In this document: positions 10,251 through 21,432 of the stretch, piece by piece | Numbering within the stretch: the first letter of the stretch is position 1 | Layout: every line of letters starts with the position of its first letter | DNA from: Mortierella alpina | Lineage: Eukaryota; Mortierellomycota; Mortierellomycetes; Mortierellales; Mortierellaceae | NCBI GenBank assembly: GCA_029449245.1 | Contig: JANATF010000004.1 | Location: 1,116,001 to 1,180,000 of the forward strand | Length of the DNA stretch: 64,000 nt | Reading direction: 5' to 3' | Notes under the pieces: model-generated | What the model was told of the DNA's origin: nothing | What the model saw: the letters and a program-made list of their open reading frames with translations, nothing else | The model's database searches: none | Position numbers and translations under genes: made by a program

Positions 10251-12196
10251 ATGGCCACCGTCGCAGGGCTGTATAAGGTGGAGCACTGGCAGTACAGGGC
10301 GGAGGGCAACGCCAACTTGGTCCTCTGCTACACCGGACCCGACCCTCGCTTTGTAAGCTGGAAGCGCTGCATGTCGATGGGCAAGGAGCAAAAAAAAAAG
10401 TCCATTCGCTTCTTTTGACTCACTGCGCAGTGGTCATTGCTGCAGATGGACTAACTCCTCGCTTGTGCGACACCCATGTCTGCCTCGTGGCGACTACCTG
10501 CGATAACTTTATTTACGACATTCTCCATCCTTTGCCATCCCTAGGCCACCACGGTTTTACGTCTCCGCAAGACGGATCGCCAGGTTGACCGGCGTGAGGA
10601 GCACGGGCGTGAGGAGGACAGCCGCGGCACGACCTTCTCACAGCAGTTGGACGTAGCTCCAGTCGTTAGCAAGCACGACGTCTCTAAAGAATCTGTGTTT
10701 GTTTCTAGAGTCATTGGCCTTCTTCTTGGAGAAGAGTTTGTTGAACAGCTGGTATGGGCACGGATGTGTATTGTTGTTCAATGACCGGCGCATACAGTCT
10801 ACTTACAGAGCCACTGGACTCATTATAGGTTGCGATCGCCCTCCCTTCAGAGTTCCTTGCGTCATTGGCAGCTGCCATTGAGCCTTTGCGGCCACAGAGT
10901 CGTTTGCACAAGGTCATTGACTGTACCCAGCGAGTTGGGTTCTTGGCGCTGGATCACACTCAGTTCATTCAGGGACACCCCAAACATCCGTCAGTGGCTG
11001 TCGAGATCAAGGTGCGTCGAGGATAACAAGGCTGAAAAGAGCACAGCCTCCGCTGACAATACCACTTTGACTGACACTACAATATTCATGCACTAGCCCA
11101 AGTGGGGATTTCTTTCAAAGTCAAGTTTTATCCGCAAGGAGCATGGGATTAAAAAACGCAAGTGTCGGTTTTGCATGTACCAGCATCACAAGTTGAAGGC
11201 AGGGCAGGAGCAGAGTCTCAGCGAGTACTGTCCCATCGACCTCTTCTCCACCTCGCCTCACCTGGTGCAGGACTCTCTAAACGCGTTAGTTCAGACCCCT
11301 CAAAACAACTTCCGCCTGTTCGTGAAAGGGGAGCAACAGACAGTTTCTAAAGAGGCTATCGCCCACGTCATGGCAGGATCCAACGTGGAGAGCGTCCAGC
11401 AGGAAAACACTGCACCCCAAGGGACACATCCGACCAGTCTTGTAGAGGTTCTGGCGCGAGTTTTGTCTGAATCACCACTGCTGAAGCGACTCGGTCGACT
11501 TCAGCAAGCGCTTGATTCGCTAGACGTTGAGACGATTCATCGGTTTTATGATCAGCTTGCGGATCCAGCGACCAGCTACCTCCCAGAGCCAACTCTGGAG
11601 GAGTTTTTAAACACGGCAGAGGCTTTTCTGGAGCGCACGGATCTGGATACTATGATGCAAGAGGATCAGGAGACGTTTGAGGCCCACAATGAGGCTAACA
11701 TTGGGTTTGGAGCAGACGACGATCTAGACGAGGTTCCCGACCATCTCAAGATGCATTTTGTCCGCGAGTTTTTACTGTCAGCGACCCTGAAAGACTGCTC
11801 CATCTTGATCACCATACGGCGCGAGAGTCAGGTGGAGGAAGAGCGGGACACGGCATTACAACCTGCTAAAAGGTAATGGACGCTTCATTTGATGCCTGAA
11901 AGTCTGTTCTTCAGAGACCTCGTTTAGATTTGACCGAATGACTGAACCGCCCTTTCTCCATCTTGATCGTTGCCTTTGACAGCATGGACAAGCTAGACGA
12001 GAGTGATGTTGAGTTTCACGAACGTGTTCGCCGTATTGAAGTCAATGGCGAGGCCTATCAGTACAAGATCACCTGCATTGACCTGGATCCCAAGAAGATA
12101 GTGTCCGTGCCCAAGTACTTGAAGAAGGACCGTGCCATTGTGGACCATTATTTGGCTGTGGTCGGCGACAAAGAAAAGAGCTGTGGTACCACTTGA
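10251..12196 (+). CDS. IPK1: Inositol-pentakisphosphate 2-kinase
   Basis: Five exons (10251-10352, 10545-10751, 10829-11011, 11097-11872, 11983-12196) give 493 residues. The N-terminus WQYRAEGNANLVLCYTG resembles the nucleotide-binding Gly/Asn loop of Ipk1. VAVEIKPKWGFLS (Glu162-Lys166) is the conserved EIKPK segment. KKRKCRFCMYQHHK is followed by YCPIDLFS, and the C-terminus has ITCIDLDPKK. The enzyme phosphorylates Ins(1,3,4,5,6)P5 to phytate (InsP6), used in mRNA export and as precursor of inositol pyrophosphates. Introns are 76-192 bp. The third and fourth exons join exactly at EIK|PKW. The length is larger than the yeast protein but usual for filamentous fungi, with an insert of lower conservation between the two lobes. 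Confidence 0.93.
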
Positions 12197-12210
12197 AACT
12201 TGTTAAAAAT

Positions 12211-12216
12211 AATAAA
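12211..12216 (+). terminator. Polyadenylation signal AATAAA for IPK1
   Basis: AATAAA lies 15 bases after the IPK1 stop in an A-rich context. This is the expected kind of 3'-processing element, though 15 bases is a short 3' UTR and other signals may be used. Confidence 0.45.
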
Positions 12217-12467
12217 TGGCACGGGACAGTCGACAAGGGCAGAGGGAGGTGCCAAGAGATGTGATTTATGCATTCTGACCTCTGCATGTTGCCCATGATT
12301 CACACCCCCTTGAAAGAACATCTGGACTCTTGCACCGCAACACACGATTCTCATTGCTCCTTCGCCTTTCCTCTCTCAGTTGTCCATCTCCAGCACACGC
12401 CTGCACTTTGAAAACGCACACAAACACTCTCACACAGACGCACGCAGCAGTGTAGCGGCTCGACACA

Positions 12468-13933
12468 ATGTACGTTCTCGTGCGATCGTCTAGGTCCTAT
12501 GGGCCTATTCAGAACGCCATTGCAGTCCTCAATCTGCTCTCCTTGGTAAGAGAACGGCCTGTTTGATGAAGTTAAGCAACGCAGGTGGATCAGCTGCGAG
12601 TCCTTGTCACCACAGGCACTAACGACTCGACTCTGTTCTTGAAAAACTGTCCGACCTTGCTCCCAGCTCGTGGGAATGATTCTGCTCTGCGTCGGTAAGG
12701 TGCAAGATTCTTTGTTTTTAATGCTTCAGCAAATTCGGAAAGCACGGACCATGGACTGGACACTGTTGACCATTTGGTAGAAGGCCTGGTCGCATTCAGA
12801 GCCTGCGACTGACCAATTACATTCGACATTGTGCATATTCTACCTTTAGGCACATTTGTCTACTTTGCACCTGGCGCAGTCTTCGTCACCTCGACGCTTT
12901 TACCGCACCTAATCCTTGTCCTCGGCGCCACCATCTCACTGGTCTCCTTTCTGGGATACTATGGGGTGATGAACGAGAAGCGCTGGATACTCTGGCTCCA
13001 TGGATTGATCCTGTTGATCGCCATCGCTCTCCAGATCACCGTGGGTGCCATCGCCTTTGTGTACAGAAACCAGGGTAACGAGGTTCTTGACAAGGCCTGG
13101 GACCGAGTCTTCAGATCGGACCCTCGCGTCATTCAGGATTTGGAGAGCATTGTACGTTACCCCCCGTTTCCTGAGGCTTTCGTAACGTCTATTATATAAC
13201 GAAAGGCTGACAATGGCTCTCCATGATATTTTAGTTCCAATGCTGTGGATTTGAGAATGTGCTAGACCGAGCCGTGCCTATAACATGTCCGCTGGACCAC
13301 CATTACATGACGGGATGCCGGGAGAATATTCAGACCGCGTTCCAGGACAGTCTTCAAGCCATTGGAGTCATTGGTGCTATTCTCGGAGGAATCGAGGTAT
13401 GTTATATGATATGATAGGATTTTGGGCTGCCCGCCGCGTTGGAACGGCGTGCAGTTCCAATTAGTTCTTTAATAATTGCCATCGTTTTTTTCCTTCTAAA
13501 CTAAGCCTAAAGGCTCTCTCTTGGACTGTACTGATGCTTCCTCTGTTTCTCATGACGAATCTGTCAGCTGGTCAGTCTTTTAGGCGCCGCTATCCTGTAT
13601 CATCGTTTCGACAAGCAGAAATATGAGCGCGAGCGAGATGAAGGCGAGGAAACTTTGGTTCGTGCCTTGTTGGAGGCACAGAATGTTGAGCGACAGATTG
13701 AGGCGCGCCGCGAGCGAGATCGAGATGTGAGCTACCGAGCTTTGGCTCAGCAGGTTCGTGCGCAGACCCTTGCTCGAGCGGAAGAGGAAGGGCTGCTCGC
13801 GAGAGAAGGAGGAGGAGCTGGTGGAGTTGGATTGGGTATGCAGTCTCGCAAGGGTGCCCATGATGGTGGCATAGCCCTACGCGATCCTCCGCCTTATGGA
13901 ACTTTCGACAGCACAACCCCCGGCACGTTGTGA
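12468..13933 (+). CDS. Tetraspanin-like four-pass membrane protein
   Basis: Five exons (12468-12545, 12667-12694, 12850-13151, 13235-13396, 13568-13933) give 311 residues. Four hydrophobic spans are visible: IAVLNLLSL joined to VGMILLCVGTFVYFA; LILVLGATISLVSFLGYYG; WLHGLILLIAIALQITVGA; and AIGVIGAILGGIELVSLLGA. Between the third and fourth lies a roughly 70-residue extracellular loop with FQCCGFEN (CCG about 139-141) and two further cysteines, the tetraspanin hallmark. The cytoplasmic tail is long, Arg/Glu-rich and helical (ERERDEGEETLV), then Gly-rich, ending near DPPPYG, a PPxY-like motif that could recruit a NEDD4/Rsp5-type ubiquitin ligase. Fungal tetraspanins organise plasma-membrane domains. 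The gene begins 271 bases after IPK1. Confidence 0.82.
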
Positions 13934-16900
13934 GCAACCTTTATCCATCCAGAAGGACTACCGGTGATCCTGCATCCTTCATGAGACCAGCGTCTAGCGC
14001 AGGATTTCGTGCTCAGTTGACTAGTAGCATATGCCGCGTGTTTGCAAATTTGGGCAGATAATGAATATTGTATCAATCGGATTGTCACCCGGAGGCGCGA
14101 GCACGGGGGCCCTTGCAAATCCTAGTATCTGCAAGAGTACATTGTCAATCAAAATGAATCTCCTTCTTGCGCGAGGGAATGATATACACTGTTGGAGGCT
14201 CATGCCACTCTGGCAAATGAGGAGCCAAACTGGTGTCTGAGTTGTAGGACAGTAGTAACAAATTACGTTGGATCGTGGTCGCACAGCGCTAACCATTGCC
14301 TTAGCACCAGGGAGACCTGGCTCCAAAGGTGGCAAGCGCGTGGGCTCACGTAATAAAAGGCAACTGGCTAGAGGCATGGCTAGTAGGCGATTTATCATAT
14401 TTACGAGAGAACGCTGACTCCCTTAGCGTGCGAAAGAGAGAACGAGAGGAAGAGAGGAAGAGAGACCAATTCGCTTGATCTTTGATGTGATGATCGTAAT
14501 ATTCTAATTGGCAGATTACGCGCTCTATGCAATAAGCTGACGAGCACATGGAGTGTGCATGCATGGGAAAATAGCTCTCGCTAGCGTTTCATGCGAGCGA
14601 TCATAATTGTGTGTTTAAGAGAGCTCGTGGACCATCGTAGACAGGGGCCAGCAGGCACAAAGTGCCAGCGTAAGCTGGTCTCACCGCATCAGACTCGAAA
14701 CATTCTCATGTGAACTCATACATGTTCAGGGGCAGTGGTCCAAGATTTGAGAAGGCTATGCGTCCTGACGTCCATCCCGAGCGTTTGCGGTGCTCGCTGT
14801 TTACGTGTTGCACTTCAACGACAGCCCATCACACTGTGAACGCCTTTTTCTACGGGATACACATCCCGTTTTCTTCTTGCTTCGCTGTCTCAGCCGTCTA
14901 TTATTTTATACTCATTTGCGCCCACTCTTCCAGCCCCTTACAGTAGACATTTGTGATCAGCTTGCTGCAGACCTTGTTCAACGTAGCCCAAGGTCACTCT
15001 GGTACAGACTTGCAGACCCTTGCTCTAAATTTAGCAGTTCCAAGTCTTCTTTTTCTTTTTGTTATTCATTTGAATAGAAAACTATAAACAAAGAAGCGCG
15101 GGTATGTTAGTCTTTGCGCTGGCGATCGCCCATCGCTTCCCTAACCTTCATATATAGCCCAGCGAAGAGTTTTAGCTGTTGATGAATGGGACGCGGTGTG
15201 GGCGCGGCGCCGTAAATAACATTCTTTCACCCTTCTCAGCCCGATTATATGAAAAAGTGTCACACCTGCAGGCGCACAACAATCGACGCCACGCCAGGAA
15301 GCATTGAGAGGACGGGGTACCCTAGCACTTTGCGTTTGTTCTTCAGTCGGAAACATAGCCCATGACAAGGTCAAGTGCGCGGAAATGAGTTTCCGAGAAG
15401 GAAGAGAACGCGAGAGTTGAACAGATCGTCCTCCGCCCGAGAGACTATCCAGAAGAAAAAGGGCCGCAGGCTTGGTGGGCCTCGATGACCCCGGTAACGC
15501 AAGCAAGAGTAGTCTATTGCACCCTGAGCTTCATCAAATAAACTACAGTCCATTTTGCTGCTCCTTGCATGAACAGACTGTACCTACAAGATTCAGAGGA
15601 AAGGACAGGTTACCGAGGGCAGTTGGTATGATGGCGATGACTAGTACATTGGTGTATAAATATATATCATTCACACGTAGTGTCGCACTTTACAGATCTC
15701 CCTCTCCCTCTCTTTGCATTCTTGTGCAAACAATCTTCCGCTTCTCTGCACACCCACAGCTCCTCGTCCTTGTCCACCTGGGGTAAATAACTGTCAACAC
15801 GAAAACACCATTGGCCCTGACCCTGTGTCCTGTGTCCTGTGTCAATGTCACTGTTCCTGTCATTGCCATTGTCATTGCATTGCGCTACTGGATGGATTTT
15901 TTTCCTCATACCAGGATATATGTCCCTTGATGTCCTGCCTTCCTTCTTGATCGCTGCACACGCACACCTTGCTTTGTCTTTTTGTTTTACTTGATTTTTT
16001 TTTTTTTTTTTTTTTTTTTTCGTTTCGCTCGAGCTCATGCTCCTTCTCTTCTCTTGTTCTCTATGACGCTTGTTTTCTCCTTTGGTTGATTCTTCAGTGG
16101 CTCTTTGTTGCTCGTCTCGTTATCTCTTTTATTTTTCGCTCACCTTGATTCGCGCACCTATCTCCTCTCCTGGGTCCTCCTCTTCCTCCTTGACCCCTTC
16201 CCTTCTTTGATATTGAACACTTACTCGGTTGTGTCCACACGCCTAAAAGATCTTATTCTTTTGCCACCCTTTTTCTTTTTCTGGGCTTTTGCTGCCCTGT
16301 TCATTCCAATGGCCGCCAGTCCCGAGTAAAGTATGTCTCAATCTGCCACCCAGCCAGATTGGCCGGGTTTTTGTGTCGAGGGTGTGGAGACGGCCAAGAC
16401 GAAGAAGAAGGCGGTGCCTGGATTTGTAGCCAGTCTAGTTTGTTCTGCACAGTGCAGATGATCGGGTCCCGTCATCATTGGAGCCATGCAGGGCTTATCT
16501 TAAACACACGCACACACAGCCCGAGTGCCAGCAATAGCAGCCAAACACATAGCGGCAAAAGCCGCCAGCCAGTGTGCAGTGTGCTAGTGGGGTGGGGGTT
16601 TACTGTTTACTAGAGCAGCAGCAGCAGGCGGGCAGTGCACCCTTGGACGGACGGACTGACTGGTTGTCATGTTGTTATTATTAGCGAGCGAGTGCGGCAT
16701 TGTTGTTGTGTCCCCCGTCCCTATTTTTACCCTCGTGGACACACACCTTTTCTTGCCTTTCTCTGCTTTGCCTCGTCTACATATGTCCTCGCTCTTGTCT
16801 TGTGCCCTTGCCGCCCTTGCAACCACCCATCACTAATCTCTGTCCCTCTTTGTCGTCCCTGTCTTTGTCTTCGTCATCGCTCTTTGAATCTCCCTTCTTG

Positions 16901-17135
16901 CCCTGCTCCAATCCATCACCAATCCATCACCAATCCATCACCATTCCATCACCATTCCATCCACTCCCATCAATCAACCACCGAACCAACGACTCGCTAG
17001 ACATCCCTTTAGAAGTCTCTAATCTTTATATTCATCCCGCTTCCAATCACTCCCTCTATCCCTTTATAGCCTTCTGCAATCCCCGTCTTCGTCCTTCTCG
17101 TCCTCCTCTTCATATCGTGCCTCTGCATGTCATAG
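13934..17135. other. Long gene-free region upstream of the glycosyltransferase/lyase-fold gene
   Basis: About 3.2 kb without a supported gene. The right half (about 15,960-17,130) is strongly CT-rich with a T26 tract and tandem CCAATCCAT-like units near 16,913-16,960. It reads as promoter and long 5' UTR. Several open frames here consist of Leu/Ser/Phe/Pro encoded by CT-rich sequence and look spurious. Confidence 0.6.
15995..16020. repeat. Poly(T) tract, 26 bases
   Basis: An uninterrupted run of T, about 1.1 kb upstream of the start of the 17,136 gene. Such tracts exclude nucleosomes in fungal promoters. Confidence 0.9.
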
Positions 17136-20100
17136 ATGACATCCTCCAATAGAACCTTCTATCGCTCATCAGCAGCGTCCTCCCGTTCCACTTCGCCCTC
17201 GCCTCCGCCTCTCTTCCCTGGCATGGTCCTTCCTCAGGACCCGCCGCCATATTCCCGAAGAGGCAACCATCCCATGAACGGAAACACCCAGTACTCGCAC
17301 GCCGTCGGCAGCCCCAATAGCAACAGCCTCAGCAGCAGTAACTTTTACTCTTCATCTAACACAACCACCTCTGTACGTCCCTCGACTCTGGCCGCCGTCG
17401 CCTCGACGGCTGCGGCGCTCGTCAACGGCGTCCGCGGAGGAGGAGGAGGAGGAGGAGGAGGAGGCCACGGCGGACGAGACCATGGATTCCACGGCGACCC
17501 GTACCCATCGCAGCAGCAGATTGCCTCCTCAAGGCACCACCACACACTCAGCAGTAGCAGCACCCAGAGTGATCTGCCCTCTGCTCTGGTCGACAAGCAG
17601 TTTGTCTACTACCCCGCCTCAGGGTCATCAGCATCACGGCTTCGTTCATTACGCAAGCGATTTCTCTCCAGGCGTGCCTTGGGCATATACTCGATCCTGG
17701 CATTGATCGCCATCTTCTCTGTCATCTACCTCCAGCCTTCAGTTCCCTCATGGCAGGGCCGCCGTTCCGTCGGGCATTACCCCAGCAACCACGATAGGCA
17801 CAAGTACGACTACGATTTTGACTACCCGTTGGACAAGACGAGGCAGCGTGCTCAGGAACTAGAGCGGCAAAGGGCGTTTGAGTTGGAAAACCAGGCCAAA
17901 CACGCAGAGGTTGATCCAGTACACCCGGGCGAATCGCACGCTAACCCGAAAGGCGAGCAGCAACAGAACGATGCAGGATTCGGTACGCATCCGAATGGGT
18001 CGAGTCAAGAGGATTCGGCTGGATCAGGGCGTGCAGCCATCGATCCCGAGTCCATTGTACTTTACCGCATTCTCGGTAACGACTTGCCACCTCGTCATCG
18101 ACCGGGCCAGACGCTGTCGAATGTGCGCTTCATTCTCGAACACGAGCCCGAGTTCACCCACACCCGCAAGCTCTGGGTGCTGAACCGGATCGTGGACCAG
18201 CAGGCCGAGGCCTCCATTATCCAATTGCTGGATCACCACCGCCAAGAATACATCCAGGTTCCCTTTGAAGAGGAAGAGTATTTGAAGCAAGACTTTCGGC
18301 TTGAGGACTTTCCCGAACCAGACTTTTTCTCCTCGGACGATTACTCGACATTCTCCAAAGTGGCCAAGCTGAGAGTGCTGGACTATACTTATCATGACAA
18401 GAACAGATATGCCATGAACAACGTAAGTTGCCACTGTGGCCCATGGCCTCGCGGTTCTCTAGTCGGCCCCCTCGCCCACTCAACTGTCCACATGCGCAAG
18501 AGTGAAGCAAGGGCGCGGTGGGCGCAGATAGGAGTCAGGAGAGTCGATCGTGGACATGCGCCTGTTCACAGGAGGGCTGAAAATGGAATGGAGAGAAAAA
18601 GGCAGAAAGGGAAAAAAAAGGGGTGGCAACAGCCATCTTGATCAACCGTCGTATCTTTGCACGCAGGAACTTTTGTGTTCACGAGTGTTGACATCTGCAA
18701 ACCCTTTTCATTACAATAGAACGGCGGCCGTAATATCGCTATCCAGCACGGCAAGACCAAGGTGGATGCACGATGGATCTTTGCATTCGATGGCAACTCG
18801 TTTTTGACCCCCAACGCCATGGGCGAGATCAAGCTTGCCATTCAGCAGTACGGCGAGTCCATCAAGTATTTTGTGGTGCCTATGGCGAGACTTGTGGACA
18901 ACTCTCAGCTCTTGAAAGGTGTTGATACCCGGCCCAACTCGAAGGAGGAGCCCCAGATCATCTTCAGGAACGACGCAGCAGACGTGTATAATCCCGACAT
19001 GCGGTATGGTCGACGCTCCAAGGTAAAAAAAGATTGCGCGACTATTTCGCTAGTCTACGCTTAGACCTAGTTTTACCCGTATGTCTGAGCTTGTACATCT
19101 GTAGGACGCGCGCTTACTTTTGTCTTATATGAATCCTTGCTTTAGCTTGAGCTGCTTTGGCGACTAGGCGCTTTGGAGCGCGGTAAAATTAGCAAGCCCT
19201 CTGTCTCTTGGGAGCCAAAGGAGCGAGAGCCGATCCCAGACAAGGCCGACTTCAAGACTGTGGGTTGGGTGTTCCGTCTCTTCTCAGGAAAGCGATCCCA
19301 GGAGGAGAACACGCGTCAATCGGCCGCCATCAGGGCTTACAATCGACTGCTCGCAATTCAGGATCTGATCGACGGTATTGACGAAAGAATTGCCCGCAAG
19401 ACGTTTCGATCGCACGATCTCTTGGTTTACAAGGACAGCACTTTGATGGCCAACCGTCAAAAGTACTGGATTGGCGACACTGGCGTGACTTTAATGGTGA
19501 ACGAGCTTCAGTCCAAGGCATGCGACGTCCTGTCGACTCGGGTGAATTTGTTGAAAAAGGCGTCTGCCGAGGACTTGATTCTCTATCCAGCCGACAGCCA
19601 AGGAAAGCCGATCATTCCGCCTACTTCTGCCATCACTGTTAACGAGGATGGTTCGTCCAAGATCATCACTTTGCGGGGACTGTACGACGAAGTCACGACC
19701 CTCACCCTCGCCCACTACTTTACTGGAAATGAGACGTTTGCTCGTGCCGCCGCCAACATTGTTCGGACTACATTACTTCAGGAGAATGACCAATACGTGG
19801 CAGCACATCCGACAACAGAGGAAACAGGGTATCTGCTCGACCACGGTTACTCCTTCCCGGCTCTCAACCGTCTCCCCAGAGTCATCCCCAAGAAAGAGGG
19901 CTCGTTGAGCTCCCGCCCTCTGCTCACCATCCCAAAGGATCTCTTGAAAGCGGACACCATGCCTGCTTTCTTGGATGCAGTCCGCATGCTTCACCGGATC
20001 CACGTACTCACGCAAAATGAGTACATACAACTTTCGCTCGTCTTTTCAACCTGGCTGGAGCACCTGGTCAACTCCCCCGAGGGTATCATGTATGCTAAAC

Positions 20101-21182
20101 AAGGAGACCACCGCTCCTCGTTCATGGATCTACATGTCGCCGCCCTCGCTGCCATTACCGACGATGTGCGTCTCTTTCTGAGAGTCGTTAACAGATGCCG
20201 CATGAGAGTTGGGCGGCAGTTCATGGTGGTCCAAGATGGAAAGATCAAGATGCCATTCGAGAGTGCGTACGCTTCACGACAATCTTTGGCCGGCATGCTG
20301 CAACCAGGAGGAGCAGCAGCCGATGTTTCAGGTCAAGAACTGGCGGGCATGTACCTTGACGAGGAGAACGATGATCTTGACCTGAGCCTTGACCAATCCA
20401 TCAGCCGGCCGAGAGACTTGGGATCGTTGATGAAGGATCCAGGCACGACTAACAAGGACAGTAGTGTCAAGCACGACGGTCAGTCGACCAACGGCTCCGA
20501 TGATGATGAGGATTATCGCCAAAAGAAGGGAAAGAAGGGTCCCTCGGAAGTGGATCCAACGGAGGATGAAGATGAGTACTCTTCATCTTCCAGTGAGCAG
20601 AAGCAGCCTCAAGTCAACGTCCAAGCTTCATCAACGCCGCCTCTTGTGGCTGATGGAGCAGAGCCCATGTACTCTGCCGCGGAATTGACAGAGCGGTATT
20701 CGGCATTGAACCTTCAGTACTGGACACTCTTGACACGGATGATTGGCAATTCAGGAATGGCCTCCGCGCCTGACTTGTGGAGGCATCGATCCAAGCGCGG
20801 ATACCGTCTTGGGGACATTGTCCGCAACTATGTTCGTCAGGACCACTACCGCTCTTCAGGACTGCGTAAGGTCACGATGGATGCACTTATGTACACAGCG
20901 CGTGTCAATTACGACCACGTCCCACCACGGGCGGTGATCACCCTGAGCGACTCTAATAACAAGGTGAGCCAGAACCAAAAGGGCGCGAACAGCAAGAACA
21001 GCAAGAACAGCAAGCCCTCCAACCCAGCCAACGAAGGCGTTTTAGAATGGGGCGAACTGGGACTCGAGCCCAACGTCTTTGAGGCCCTGATGAGAGACGA
21101 TCAGGACATGAAGGAATCTCTCGGAGGGTCGTTGCCCGATACAGGTGTCCCGCCGTTCTGGATGCTTGGTATTGTGGAGTGA
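17136..21182 (+). CDS. Type II membrane protein: glycosyltransferase-like region plus alginate-lyase-fold region
   Basis: Three exons (17136-18422, 18720-19022, 19146-21182) give 1,208 residues. Residues 1-180 are disordered (Ser/Pro-rich, with a run of ten or more Gly). A single hydrophobic span, IYSILALIAIFSVIYLQ, lies near 182-200. A second region begins about residue 307 with LYRILGNDLPPRHRPGQTL, WVLNRIVDQQ, then RWIFAFDGNSFLTP, resembling nucleotide-sugar transferase-like domains. From about 640 to the C-terminus an all-helical region resembles the alginate-lyase superfamily: TLTLAHYFTGNETFARAAA, MDLHVAALAAITDD and DLWRHRSKRGYRLGD. The lyase Asn-His site appears as GDH (about 850-852), so His is kept and Asn is Asp. 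An acidic low-complexity insert (about 930-1010) interrupts this domain. Golgi or cell-surface action on a polysaccharide is inferred. Confidence 0.8.
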
Positions 21183-21432
21183 ACAACCAAGCCTTATCTG
21201 CATTGCATTTTTTTCCCCTCCCTTCCCACTTCTCCTCCCCCCTATACCTATTGTACATATACATACATCGCATCTACTTTTATTTCATTTTCTCACTTCT
21301 CATGCCAAACCTCACTCACTCTTCACGCCAACTTCTCCATTAAAAAAAAACAATAAAAAAAAAACAACAGGACATGGGAATACAAGTTCACGTTCATGCT
21401 GATGATCATTTTATAGCACTGTGAGTAATATA

